64,000 nucleotides of DNA. It comes from Micromonospora sp. U21 (lineage in GTDB: Bacteria; Actinomycetota; Actinomycetes; Mycobacteriales; Micromonosporaceae). The position numbers and the translations under genes were made by a program. Below, in pieces: positions 54,329 to 63,188 of this stretch. Below the pieces are notes generated by a model. It had not been told where the DNA came from, searched no databases, and saw nothing but the letters and a program-made list of their open reading frames with translations. The stretch covers positions 372,001 to 436,000 of the forward strand of contig NZ_JAGPYK010000002.1 of NCBI RefSeq assembly GCF_018070045.1, in the 5' to 3' direction. The first letter of the stretch is position 1; every line of letters begins with the position of its first letter.

Positions 54329-56191
54329 TCACGCCGATCTGGGGAGCAGGGTAATGGGCGGGCCGCTAATCAGTGGGTGCGCCAACGCGGACGGCACGGC
54401 GGCCAATTCGGCGGCATAGTCGCCGACCAGTGCGGGTAGTCGGTAGCCGCCTGGCCCGTCCCGGTAGAGCAGGTGCGCCTCGACCAAGTCCTCAAGAGCC
54501 TGGCGCACCCGCTGGCTGGAGACGCCGAGGTGCGTGGCGGCCCGGTCCACCATCGCCGGGGCCTCCGGGGACGCGCCGAGCAGTTCGAAGAGCCGACCTG
54601 CCACCTCGTCCTCGGAGCGGACCACCGCGACGCCGGTCGCCAGACTGGCCCGCACCGACAGATCCTCGTAGGTCAGCAGGTCCAGCCGGCCCCGGCCATC
54701 ACCGAGCTGGCCGACGAGCGTGCCCACTGACATCCCCGGCCACCTCGCCAGCCTCGTACCGACGATCCGGAGCGCGAGCACCGACCCGGCGCAGATCCTG
54801 ACCAACTCGGCGGTGCTGGCCGGATCCGCTGCCAGTCGGGCCGAACCGGCGAGCGCGGCCAGCAGTTCGCGAGCCCGAGTGGCACCAAGCGGCGGGAGGG
54901 CGACACGATGCACCCCCTCGAGACTGCCCAGATGCCGTTGCCCGACCACGATCAGGGCTGGACCAGGTCCAGCCGGCAGCAGGGGCCGCACCTGCGCCGC
55001 CCGGGTGACCCCGTCCACGACCAGCAGGAGCCGGCGTCCGGCGGCGAGTGAGCGGAACCGTCCGGCCTGCTCGTCGGCGCCTTTCGGCACGTCGGCTGGC
55101 GCGACACCCAGAGCGCGCAGCACCCGGGCCAACACCTCGTCCGGCGTCACCGAGGCCCGGTACCCGAGGTCGACGAAGACCTGTCCGTCGGGGAAATCGG
55201 TGGCCGCTACGTGGGCGGCGCGCACAGCGAGCGCCGTCTTGCCGCTGCCGGCCGGGCCGGTGACGACCATGACGGCGGGGGTAGCTGTGGTCACCGTCGC
55301 CACGACGTCCGCGATCTCTGCGGTACCACCGACGAAGGTGACCAGGTCCGCCGGCAACTCGCGGGGCACCGTCCAGCCGACGACACCGTCGGACCTGGTC
55401 TCGACGGCCGGCGTCGGTGCCCTGGCGATCACAGCGGGCGGCGGTGTGTACGAGACTTCGGGTGCCCGGCCGAGTATCGCCCGGTGCATTGCGCTGAGTT
55501 CCTCACCGGGCTCGATGCCGAGCTGCTCGCCGATCGTGGTGTGAGCATCCCGATAGGCGGTAAGTGCGGCTGGAACGTCTCCGCAACGGTAGAGGGCGAG
55601 TATCAGTTGCCCCCACGCCCGCTCCCGCAGCGGGTGGGCAGCCAGATGTTCGCGTAGCTCGGAGAGCAGGTCGCCGTGTCTCCCGGCCGCTAACCGCGCT
55701 TCGGCCAGCTCCTCGAAGACTTGGAGCCGTTCCTCGTCCAGGCTCGCCCAGCGATTGTCCAATGCTGTGCCGCGCGGCAGGCCGTCGCCGGCCACACCGC
55801 GCCAGTGTGCCAGTGCTGCGGTCAGCGTCGGAATGACGCCAATCGGATCCTCGGTGGCCGCGCGGCCTCGACCTACTTCTGCCAGCCGTTGGAACTCGAT
55901 GACGTCCAGCTCGTGCGGCGCCAGTCGCAACTCGTACGCATTGGGGCGGGCGACCAACCGGTCGCCCAGCACCCGGCGAAGCCCGGCTGCATGCGAACGG
56001 AGATTCGCCACCGCAGACGGCGGTGGGGCGCCGGCCCAGACCATCTCGGCCAATCGGCTCAACGACACGGACCGGTTCGCCGCCAGCGCGAGCCCGGCCA
56101 GCACCGCCCGTCGGTTCCCCGCGCCCGGCGTGACGAGCTGGCCGTCAACACTCAACTCCACGGTGCCCAATAGTCGAATTTCCAGTTGCAT
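54329..56191 (-). CDS. SARP/BTAD transcriptional regulator with NB-ARC ATPase domain (AfsR type)
   Basis: 620 residues. The N-terminal OmpR-like winged helix (IRLLGTVELSVDGQLVTPG, with RSVSLSRLAEMVW and LRSHAAGLRRVLG) is followed by the BTAD helical repeats (VIEFQRLAEVG ... ALTAYRDAHTTIGEQLGIEPG). An NB-ARC NTPase comes next, with Walker A VVTGPAGSGKTALA and Walker B RLLLVVDGV, then a final winged-helix module. Such proteins activate secondary-metabolite or other operons and are modulated by ATP. ATG 56191, preceded by GGGGGAG, is chosen over the longer frame to 56413. Its target is unknown; the RHS operon next to it is one candidate. Confidence 0.9.
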   Translation of the reverse strand: MQLEIRLLGTVELSVDGQLVTPGAGNRRAVLAGLALAANRSVSLSRLAEMVWAGAPPPSAVANLRSHAAGLRRVLGDRLVARPNAYELRLAPHELDVIEFQRLAEVGRGRAATEDPIGVIPTLTAALAHWRGVAGDGLPRGTALDNRWASLDEERLQVFEELAEARLAAGRHGDLLSELREHLAAHPLRERAWGQLILALYRCGDVPAALTAYRDAHTTIGEQLGIEPGEELSAMHRAILGRAPEVSYTPPPAVIARAPTPAVETRSDGVVGWTVPRELPADLVTFVGGTAEIADVVATVTTATPAVMVVTGPAGSGKTALAVRAAHVAATDFPDGQVFVDLGYRASVTPDEVLARVLRALGVAPADVPKGADEQAGRFRSLAAGRRLLLVVDGVTRAAQVRPLLPAGPGPALIVVGQRHLGSLEGVHRVALPPLGATRARELLAALAGSARLAADPASTAELVRICAGSVLALRIVGTRLARWPGMSVGTLVGQLGDGRGRLDLLTYEDLSVRASLATGVAVVRSEDEVAGRLFELLGASPEAPAMVDRAATHLGVSSQRVRQALEDLVEAHLLYRDGPGGYRLPALVGDYAAELAAVPSALAHPLISGPPITLLPRSA

Positions 56192-56488
56192 CTCGCCGCT
56201 CCCCCGCTGACCTTCGGGCGCCCAGGCTAAACGGGGCTTTCGCGGCACAACAAGGCATCCTGACGACCACAAAAAGTGATGATCGTCTATATGGTGAGAC
56301 GGCGTGTTGACGTAACAGACACGCCCCAGAAAGCGCTCCCGCCCGCCCGCGCGGCGTGGTAGCCGCTGCCCGTCAACCTCCGACTGATGACCGACGTAAC
56401 GAGCAGCAACCACGCGAATGCGACCCCGCAGTCGGCGGCCAAGACGAAGGAGCAGCAGGTCACACGCCCACCAGCGATCGATGAGCTT

Positions 56489-56530
56489 AAGTTTAGGAAA
56501 CCGATGCTTTATCCCCTGAGCTACGAGGGC
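56489..56530 (-). pseudogene. 5' half of a tRNA-Arg(CCT)
   Basis: Read on the minus strand from 56530, the bases GCCCTCGTAGCTCAGGGG begin a canonical tRNA, continue through a D arm (with one likely change) and reach the anticodon loop TTTCCTAAA with anticodon CCT at 56495-56497. Just after the loop the match ends and no T arm or acceptor 3' strand follows. It is a tRNA gene broken in the anticodon arm, a typical scar of integrase-mediated recombination. Confidence 0.6.
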
Positions 56531-56912
56531 GCGAGTGCACAGCCTACCTGCCAGCGGATACCCACGAGTACCGAGGAGTGCCCACCCTCGCCCACCCTTG
56601 TCAGCCGCCGTTGCCCCGACCGTTGGAGCACCACACCGAGCACGCGATCATCGCCCAGCGACGCCCGGTACCCACCGCTGCCCGACTTTGACCAGTGCTA
56701 TCCGGGCCTGCCCACGACTCACCGAGCAGATTCCGAGGGCTACAACCGGCTGCGCTCGTCCAGGCTGAGGGCACGGGGCGCTCGGAGTGCGATCCTCGCG
56801 TTAAGGCGCCTCAGCGACCGGCCGCCTCCGGGGCCGCGCCACCCGGTCAGCCCAAGAAGGAACGATCATGCTGGTGCGCCTGGGCGAACGAACCGGTGGG
56901 ATGCGTCCTTCG
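56531..56912. other. No gene seen between two tRNA fragments
   Basis: The open frame across this stretch has no domain and is of irregular composition. The bases just before 56913 do not match the 5' half of a tRNA. Confidence 0.45.
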
Positions 56913-56957
56913 GACTCCGGATCAGAAGGTTAGGGGTTCGAGTCCCTTCGGGCGCAC
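56913..56957 (+). other. Attachment-site-like 3' half of tRNA-Arg(CCG)
   Basis: The 45 bases starting GACTCCGGATCAGAAGG contain the anticodon loop with CCG, the 3' anticodon stem, the variable loop, the T arm (GGTTCGAGTCCC) and the acceptor 3' strand of an arginine tRNA. The preceding bases do not give a proper D arm or a matching 5' anticodon stem, so the gene half stands alone. This is the pattern of an att site left at the distal end of an integrative element. A hairpin (GAGGCG...CGCCTC) follows at about 56965-57003. Confidence 0.65.
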
Positions 56958-57151
56958 AAGATCAGGAGGCGTTTGACCTGCCGCAATAGGGGTCAGGCGC
57001 CTCTTGTCGTTCGTCCCCTATGGGGGCATGTTGCTCGATTGGTGCTCGTACGACGAGCGTGGCCTACGTCCTAGCCTGTCCCTCTCGGTTCGCAAGGGGT
57101 CCATCGCCTCCGAGTCGCACCTGCCACACACGGTTTAGACATCCCACGTCG

Positions 57152-57656
57152 CTAACGCGTCAAGCCGCCGGCCGGTCGGCGTTGTTGGTCCGTGGCCATG
57201 CGATGGTTTCGTCGTAGCGCGTTCGGTGGCGTAGGCACCTCGCCAGGGCCGGTTCCCCTTTTACGGCAACGGTTTTCGTGGCGGCGAGCCAGGCGTGGGT
57301 GGCCAGCAGATGCGGATTGGTATGCGGGCCCAGTCGTAGTCGCGGGGCCGTGCGCGCCGGCGCCGGCGGAGAGTCGGCACCATGCCTGGGCGGGTAGGGC
57401 GGCGATCAGCTGGTCGGCGCGGCAGGTGCCCATGCTGGTAGTGACCATGTCGACGTTGCGGCGGGTGGCCCGCACATAGCCCACATCACGCTCTTCCAGC
57501 CAGACCCGCAGACTCTTGACCTGCCCGTAAGCTTCGTCGCCGGTGATCCACCCGACTGGCACCCCGGCGTCGAGGGCCCGAGCCAGCAGGGCCTTGGCGA
57601 TCTGCTCGCACAGCAGGTCAACAGGGTTCGCACTCTCAGATGCGGCCATCGCGTTC
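57152..57656 (-). pseudogene. IS701-family transposase remnant
   Basis: The minus strand encodes LLARALDAGVPVGWITGDEA (with the second catalytic Asp), YGQVKSLRVWLEERDVGYV, and LPAQAWCRLSAGAGAHGP. It then loses the frame; later pieces of the enzyme lie in other frames. Both the first part and the C-terminal catalytic Glu region are absent. Confidence 0.7.
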
Positions 57657-57822
57657 CCTCTTCTCGGACTTGGTCGTCTTGAAGGATCGACGCGATGACT
57701 GTCTCTCATCTACGCAACACGCCCAATGAAGGGCAATTCGCACACCACTCCCATGGATGCAACCACGCAACGCGCATCTACCTTCTGTGGCTCGGCGCTT
57801 GCAGGTGCGAGAGGATGAAGCG

Positions 57823-58959
57823 GTGATATCCCGCTTTTCCGAGGCAGACTTCCAGCTAGTTTGGCCGCGCAAGCTGTTCAAGGCCCAGGCAGCGAAGCTG
57901 CTAAATCAGCGCGCTAGGGACAGTTGGAACGAAAATGTCGAAATGATGCTGGAACATGCGTTCGCCGGCGGCTATGCAGGAGGTCCGGCTGCGGAGTTTC
58001 GCGATACCATCGACGGCGACCACACATGGGGAAGCCCCCCCTCGAAGGCGTCGTCGTTGACCGCGAGGCAACAGTTCCTACGCAACCTCCTGAGTAACGC
58101 CGATCAGCTTCACGAGGATGGATCGTGGCGGCGCCCCTACTGGCGCGAGCGTAAAGCTGGCCAACGTCACAGCGCCGTTCTAAGCGAAACAGCCGCTATA
58201 CGAGAGTTCGTTCATCTTGTCAATGAGCTTGACGGTGCTGGCTACTTTGAGAATCGATTTGGCAAGGACTGCGTCGACGACCCTCGTGATGATTCGGCTG
58301 ACGCGCTTTTCGAACGAGAGCTGGGCGTCAAACAGGTCTGGCCCTTGAATCAGACTACCCTGGGCGGGGACATCGATTTGTTCTTTGACGTTGTGGAACT
58401 ATTGCACGACCATGTCTCTCTCCCGACGACGCGGCGTCTGCACAATTACGCGGGCTGCGGTTGGCATCATGTGACGTTTGAGGCAGAGCCGGGACGTATG
58501 GTTTATCGATGGCGAGTAAACAAGATCCTGGTTCGAAGCGACTTCGGCCTGAGACTAGCTGACGAGGGTGACGACGTCGGAAGGTTAGTCAGCGTTACTG
58601 ACGACGCTCGGACTGAACTAATGCACGCAGTTGCAAGCCGCAAGGATAGCGGCCCTGCCGATCAGGTCCGCCATGCGTTAGCGCTCTTCAGACAACGTGG
58701 AGCCGACCGCAACCAAAAACGATCAGCCATTGCTGCCCTAGCTCTGGTACTTGAGGAACGTCGGCACAGTGTCCTTGCCGATGCACTCGCCAAGAGCGAC
58801 CGGGGGGCGCTTTTTGACATCGCCAACAACTTCCATGTGCGCCATCAAGATGCAAAGCAGAAGCGCGATTACGATGATTTCTACCTCGATTGGATTTTCT
58901 GGACCTACCTCGCCACCGTCGAACTCACAAACCGCATAGTCGATTCGCAGGGTACGTAG
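57823..58959 (+). CDS. Unknown protein with HEPN-like C-terminal domain
   Basis: 378 residues. GTG 57823 is chosen because GAGAGGATG precedes it; the frame extends to 57757. The N-terminal two thirds contains blocks rich in Trp and Arg (WRRPYWRERKAGQRHSAVL, FGKDCVDDPRDDSADALFERE) that I cannot assign. The C-terminal ~110 residues are helical and end with NNFHVRHQDAKQKRDYDDF and WLDW-like YLDWIFWTYLATVELTN, a layout seen in HEPN-type domains of abortive-infection proteins (R-x-H pattern). It is followed after 74 bases by a nucleotidyltransferase and an overlapping phosphatase gene. HEPN/MNT pairs are well-known toxin-antitoxin partners, so a defence role is plausible. Codons are less GC-rich than in flanking genes. 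Confidence 0.7.
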   Translation: MISRFSEADFQLVWPRKLFKAQAAKLLNQRARDSWNENVEMMLEHAFAGGYAGGPAAEFRDTIDGDHTWGSPPSKASSLTARQQFLRNLLSNADQLHEDGSWRRPYWRERKAGQRHSAVLSETAAIREFVHLVNELDGAGYFENRFGKDCVDDPRDDSADALFERELGVKQVWPLNQTTLGGDIDLFFDVVELLHDHVSLPTTRRLHNYAGCGWHHVTFEAEPGRMVYRWRVNKILVRSDFGLRLADEGDDVGRLVSVTDDARTELMHAVASRKDSGPADQVRHALALFRQRGADRNQKRSAIAALALVLEERRHSVLADALAKSDRGALFDIANNFHVRHQDAKQKRDYDDFYLDWIFWTYLATVELTNRIVDSQGT

Positions 58960-59033
58960 ATGGACAGTTCGTTCGTCATCTGCTACGCCGAATCGGAATA
59001 TCTCGGCAACCATCACGGAAGGGTCGGTCGAAC

Positions 59034-59816
59034 GTGACGCGGGACGATGCCGTTGCCGCGCTGCTGAAGTTGGGTGTACCCAACGAAATTCTAAGGACTT
59101 TCCCTGGCCTTCCTGCAGATGTCGAAGCCCTTCTGGTCTACGGAAGCCAAGCACGCGGGGACGCTGTACCCGGCTCCGACTTGGACGTTCTAGCGCTGGT
59201 GGCCAGAGCTCGTGCCAGCGCCTACTCCGGTGTAGTAAGCGTCAGCTACTACACCGTCCAACAATTGGAGACCGGCATCAGCACCCTATTCGGGTCTCAT
59301 CTCAAGCGAGACGCGAAGATTGTTTGGGACAAACACGGGAAGCTGGCCCAAGCCGTCGCGTCGATGGGTGAGGTCGACACCGGGCGGCTTTTCTCACGGG
59401 CGCGAGAGATGTCGACGCTATTCACCAGCCTGGATCGCGACCTGCCTAAGTATCTTCCAGGTCTTCTGAGGCAGGCCCGCTATTTGCTGCGCAGCTGCCT
59501 CTACGCACAGTCTATCGCCGCAGGCAATCCATGTTTCTCGGTTCGCGAGCTGGCGATCCGCCACAACGATGTGAATCTTGCACAACTTCTGGCTTCGCGG
59601 CAGAAGGGCGAGCCGACCGTTGCCGACTTGACCGACTGTTTGTCCTGGCTGCGCAGGCTCGTCGGCGAGTTTCCCTTGAGCGAGAACGGCTCCCTCGAGG
59701 CCACCGTCGTCAACGAGTGGGGTCGACCGAGCGACACACTTTCGATGGCCTTCATGGCACTCGGTGCCACCGGGAACGGATCCGACTACGCCGAAGTGGA
59801 GAAGATTCTGCTGTGA
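59034..59816 (+). CDS. MNT-type nucleotidyltransferase
   Basis: 260 residues. The N-terminal half is a Pol-beta-like nucleotidyltransferase with LLVYGSQARGDAVPGSDLDV (the G-S-x10-D-x-D signature; about residues 34-53) and a third acidic candidate further on. The C-terminal half is helical, with a substrate-binding-type bundle (LLRQARYLLRSCLYAQSI). Relatives add AMP or other nucleotides to a partner protein or small molecule; in MNT/HEPN systems the target is the HEPN toxin. GTG 59034 is preferred for its fit to the domain. The stop overlaps the phosphatase start (GTGA), so both are coupled. Confidence 0.85.
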   Translation: MTRDDAVAALLKLGVPNEILRTFPGLPADVEALLVYGSQARGDAVPGSDLDVLALVARARASAYSGVVSVSYYTVQQLETGISTLFGSHLKRDAKIVWDKHGKLAQAVASMGEVDTGRLFSRAREMSTLFTSLDRDLPKYLPGLLRQARYLLRSCLYAQSIAAGNPCFSVRELAIRHNDVNLAQLLASRQKGEPTVADLTDCLSWLRRLVGEFPLSENGSLEATVVNEWGRPSDTLSMAFMALGATGNGSDYAEVEKILL

Positions 59817-60421
59817 ATGTCGAGGTTGCGTTCGTCGGCGACGTTCACGGGAACGTGGACGCCCTCCGAGGCCTTTGTGATCTGCTCAGCTCTCGCGGCG
59901 GACCGCACATGGTGTTCCTAGGCGACTACATCAACAAGGGCCCGGATTCCGCCGCGGTCATGCGCGAGCTCCTTGAGCAATCGCGGACCGGCCGCGCGAC
60001 CCTCCTCGCAGGCAACCATGAGTCCGTGTTGCTTGAAGCGTTTAAGACCGAGGACCTGGCTGCGTTTCTCAAGATGGGCGGAGCGATGACGATCCGTTCA
60101 TACGTGAACGGGAGGGTAGGCGCGGATGTCCTCAGAGACTTCAGGGCAAGATTTCCAAGCGAACACTTGGAAGCGTTACGAAGCATGCCTCAGACCTACG
60201 AGACGGACGACCTGATCGCCCAACACATGCCGCCTCTCGCGTCTGCGGACAAGTTCCGAATCAGCGGGCATCTTCCCGTCGGGGAGTTGGCACGCGTAGG
60301 GCACAACTCCGCGCAACTCGACACCGGCTGCGGGGACGAGTCCGGTCGACTTAGCGCTCTTTTGTGGCCCAGCCGCGACGTCGTCCAAGTCGATGCCAGG
60401 GGTGCCGTTTTGATCGGGTGA
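59813..60421 (+). CDS. PPP-type metallophosphoesterase
   Basis: 202 residues with all metal-binding motifs of the calcineurin-like fold: VAFVGDVHGNVD, MVFLGDYINKGPDS, LLAGNHESV and the His in ISGHLPVG. This is the PPP/ApaH-like group that removes phosphates from proteins or splits dinucleotide polyphosphates. GTG 59813 overlaps the upstream stop. Being coupled to a nucleotidyltransferase, it may reverse or tune that modification. The next gene (60431) points the opposite way and ends ten bases away. Confidence 0.88.
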   Translation: MNVEVAFVGDVHGNVDALRGLCDLLSSRGGPHMVFLGDYINKGPDSAAVMRELLEQSRTGRATLLAGNHESVLLEAFKTEDLAAFLKMGGAMTIRSYVNGRVGADVLRDFRARFPSEHLEALRSMPQTYETDDLIAQHMPPLASADKFRISGHLPVGELARVGHNSAQLDTGCGDESGRLSALLWPSRDVVQVDARGAVLIG

Positions 60422-60430
60422 ACCTTTTGA

Positions 60431-61454
60431 TCACTCATTGAGATGATCAAGGATCCACTGTGCCTCTTGCACGCCCTGCGTATTGCGCATCGATTCGTTT
60501 AGCTCAAGACATGCCCGTGCGTACGCTTCTGCCTCAACTCGCCGCCCAGACGCGCGGTAACACTGCGCAAGCAGCTTCAGCGAGATTGCCTCACCACGTC
60601 TGTTTCCGATCTGGCGGTTTAGAGACAGCGCCCGCTCACCAAATGGCAAGCCGTCGTTGGGCTGGCCCTGCCGAAGACGCACCTGGGCGCCGAGCACCTC
60701 GGCGTTGGCATGCAGCGCAGTCGGAGGCATGCCGCGCAGCGTCATGACTGCCTCGTCCGCATAGTCGGCGGCCATCTGCAGGTTTTTTGCACGTACCTCC
60801 AGCCTCGCAAGGTTGACTAGCGATTGGCACACATCCAGCTCGTTCCCAGCGTGTCGTCTGGCCATCAATGCATCGTCGAAGTTCCGTCGAGCCATCGGAA
60901 GGTCGTCAACCTTTAAGTACGCGAGCCCAAGTTCATCGAGAATGCGGCATCGGACCTTCTGGCCGAAAGCATCGCGTTCGTCGAGGAGGGTTAGTGCTTG
61001 CCTAAGCCGGCCGATGGCATCGACATCACGTCCTACCCGTCGTAGCAATCCGGCCTGAGCTGCGAACGCTTCCGCCGCAAGCGGCGAATACAGGTGTGAA
61101 GCGCCATCTAGAATCTGATCGATCGCGTGCTGTGTCGAGGCGTACGCACCGTCGAAGTCGCCGTCCCTTGCCAGGAATCTGGCATACGCCAAGTGCTCGC
61201 CTGGTCCGCCCAAGGTCGCGGCTTCTCTCAGTGCGATCCTCCCGGCGTCGGCCTGACCAAGCTCGACCAGCTTCTCGCCACGCAGCCGTAAGTTGGCCGC
61301 GTGCAAGACGTCCCGTCCAGACGACGGAAGCAGCTCAATATGCCGGGGAATCTTGGAACTCGCCAGCACCTCCCATGTCAAGAGGCGCTCCTTTAGCTTG
61401 TTCTTTAGCTCTCGGGCGTCCGCTACCGCCTCGTACATCACCGAGTGGTTGGGC
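60431..61454 (-). pseudogene. TPR part of a DUF4062-TPR protein, separated by IS3
   Basis: About 340 codons encode TPR-like helical repeats (LREAATLGGPGEHLAYARFL, DELGLAYLKVDDLPMARRNF, LLAQCYRASGRRVEAEAYA). The first residues (YEAVADARELKNKLKERL) match the region just after the DUF4062 domain in related proteins. The frame enters the IS3 end at 61454. The missing N-terminal part lies on the other side of the IS (62765-63188). ATG 61441 could start a truncated TPR protein. Confidence 0.75.
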
Positions 61455-61495
61455 TTGACCCGTTTCGACGGACAGGGTCGTTGTGTTGATCTTAG

Positions 61496-62392
61496 TTAGG
61501 CGGCTTGGTCGATCGGTAGCGGTTGTGAGCTGGTGGCCTCGAAAGCCGCAGGGCTGAGGTAGCCGAGGGTTGAGTGTCGGCGGCGGGTGTTGTACCAGCC
61601 CTCGATGTATTCGAATATGGCCTGTCGGGCGGCTTGGTGCGTGCGCCAGGCCTGGCGGTGCAGGAGTTCGGTTTTGATGGTGGCGAAGAACGACTCGGCG
61701 ACTGCGTTGTCCCAGCACTGTCCGCGCCGGCCGACGGACAGGCGGATGTCGTGACGGTGTGCGAGGCGGGCGTGCTGGGCGCTGACGTATTGCGTGCCGC
61801 GGTCGGAATGAAACACCAGCCCGGGCTCGGGTCGGCGGCGTGCGAGAGCGTCGGCGAGGGCGGCGTCGACCAAGTCGGTCCTCAGGTTGTCGGCCACGGC
61901 CCAGCCGACGACCCGGCGTGATGCGAGATCGATGACGGTGGCCAGGTAGAGCCAGCCCTGCCATGTGTTGATGTAGGTGATGTCGCCGCACCAGCGGGTA
62001 TCGATGACGCCAGGATCAACACGGAAGTCGCGGCCGACCAGGTCAGGCCGGAGTTCAGCGGCCGGATCCGGGATTGTGGTCGTGCGCCAGCGGCGTGGGC
62101 TCTTGCCGGCGAGTCCGGCGGTGCGCATCAGCCGGGCGACGCGTTTGCGGCCGTGCCGTAGCCCCTGCTCGGTGAGGTCAGCGTGGATCCGGGGTGCCCC
62201 GTAGGTGCCCTTAGACTGTTCGTGCAGCACGGTGATCTTGTCGGTGAGCCGGGCATCGACCCGCTCGCGCTGCGACTGGGCGCCGGTTTTCTGCTGGTAG
62301 TAGGCGGATCGGGAGACCTCGAGCAGTTCGCAGGCACGTTTGACGCTGTGCTTGCCGGCCTGCTCCGCGGCGATGAACGGGAAGACGTTCAC
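61496..62392 (-). CDS. IS3-family transposase OrfB (integrase core)
   Basis: 298 residues with HTH_21 (ACELLEVSRSAYYQQK), and a complete rve domain: Asp in WCGDITYI, Asp in GLVFHSDRGTQY, Glu in DNAVAESFFATIK. It is read in the frame after orfA; the GTG at 62392 overlaps the orfA stop. The active transposase is normally an OrfA-OrfB fusion made by -1 frameshifting near the A-rich AAAG stretch at the end of orfA. Confidence 0.92.
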   Translation of the reverse strand: MNVFPFIAAEQAGKHSVKRACELLEVSRSAYYQQKTGAQSQRERVDARLTDKITVLHEQSKGTYGAPRIHADLTEQGLRHGRKRVARLMRTAGLAGKSPRRWRTTTIPDPAAELRPDLVGRDFRVDPGVIDTRWCGDITYINTWQGWLYLATVIDLASRRVVGWAVADNLRTDLVDAALADALARRRPEPGLVFHSDRGTQYVSAQHARLAHRHDIRLSVGRRGQCWDNAVAESFFATIKTELLHRQAWRTHQAARQAIFEYIEGWYNTRRRHSTLGYLSPAAFEATSSQPLPIDQAA

Positions 62393-62712
62393 CGGGTCTC
62401 CTTCGCGAAGAAAGCCGTCGCCCGTTTGAGCACATCGACGTCTTCGCGCAGCCTGCGGTTCTCTTTGCGCAGCTGTGCGAGTTCGGCCCGTTCGTCGGTG
62501 GTCAGCCCGTCGGCGCGGACGCCGGTGTCGAGTTCGGCCTGCTTGACCCACTCACGCACTGCCGTCTCGGTCAGGTCGAAGTCCTGGCTGACCTGCCGCA
62601 GCGTGCGGTCACCACGCTGGCACAACTCGACGATCTCGGCCTTGAACTCCGGCGTGAACGAACGCCGAGGCCGTGGCCGCTTCTTTCCCATGCTCTCCAT
62701 GATGCTGGACAT
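62389..62712 (-). CDS. IS3-family OrfA (HTH protein)
   Basis: 107 residues: HTH_Tnp_1 domain (RSFTPEFKAEIVELCQRG, VSQDFDLTETAVREWVKQ) and a leucine-zipper-like coiled coil (AELAQLRKENRRLREDVDVL) ending in RATAFFAKETR. It binds the IS ends. ATG 62700 and 62691 are alternative starts. Confidence 0.92.
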   Translation of the reverse strand: MSSIMESMGKKRPRPRRSFTPEFKAEIVELCQRGDRTLRQVSQDFDLTETAVREWVKQAELDTGVRADGLTTDERAELAQLRKENRRLREDVDVLKRATAFFAKETR

Positions 62713-62764
62713 CCTCCCGGAGACCCCAGGTCCCCTGATCTCGGATGTCCGTCAAAACGGGGCA

Positions 62765-63188
62765 GGCCCAGGTGACGGGACATCTGCTCCCGAAGACTCA
62801 CAATCGGATCAGCGGGTGAGTCATGCTTCAGGAAGGCAATCCATACATCCCGCATCGGCTGCTCGGCGCGGCCGAGTTCGAGGAGACCCGTGAATACTTC
62901 TTCCTCCGTACCGGAAGAGTATCCCCAAGGGCTACCGGGCTCACTGCCCCACGCTCCCTTGAACATTGCCACCAAAAAGTGGCTTTCGCTGATGAGCTCG
63001 TTGATCGCCTCCTGCGGCCGCCTCGCCGTCCCTCTGACGCGGTCCCACCCGACCACCTCGTAGGTGACGCTGCTCTGGCCCCTTCGCCGGGCGTTGTGCT
63101 CATCAACGCAAGCACGGACGACCTCGCGCTCGTGCTCAAGGTCGCCGGGCGACGCTAGGAAAATCCGGAGCGGCAGTGCATCGACCAT
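62765..63188 (-). pseudogene. DUF4062 domain part of the IS3-split gene
   Basis: From ATG 63188 the frame encodes about 141 residues: LRIFLASPGDLEHEREVV, RVRGTARRPQEAINELI, FLVAMFKGAWGSEPGSPWG and a conserved acidic turn SGTEEEVF. This is the DUF4062 domain, which begins many STAND or TPR signalling proteins of possible conflict function. After REQMSRHL the frame enters the IS3 end. Joining it with the TPR part by removing the IS and one GGC leaves a one-base frame discrepancy, so at least one additional change has occurred. Confidence 0.78.

Larger units (their letters stand above)
61455..62764 (-). mobile_element. IS3-family element, complete
   Basis: Inverted ends TTGACCCGTTTCGACGGACA (left) and TGCCCCGTTTTGACGGACA (right, read inwards) enclose orfA and orfB. 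A three-base GGC lies directly outside both ends (61452-61454 and 62765-62767), a fitting target duplication. The element sits in a DUF4062-TPR gene. Confidence 0.88.

Noticed and set aside
56884..56957. Complete tRNA-Arg ending at 56957
   Set aside because: A seven-base acceptor pairing can be drawn, but the D arm and the 5' anticodon stem do not fit and only the 3' half matches tRNA-Arg(CCG), so an att-type half tRNA is the better explanation.
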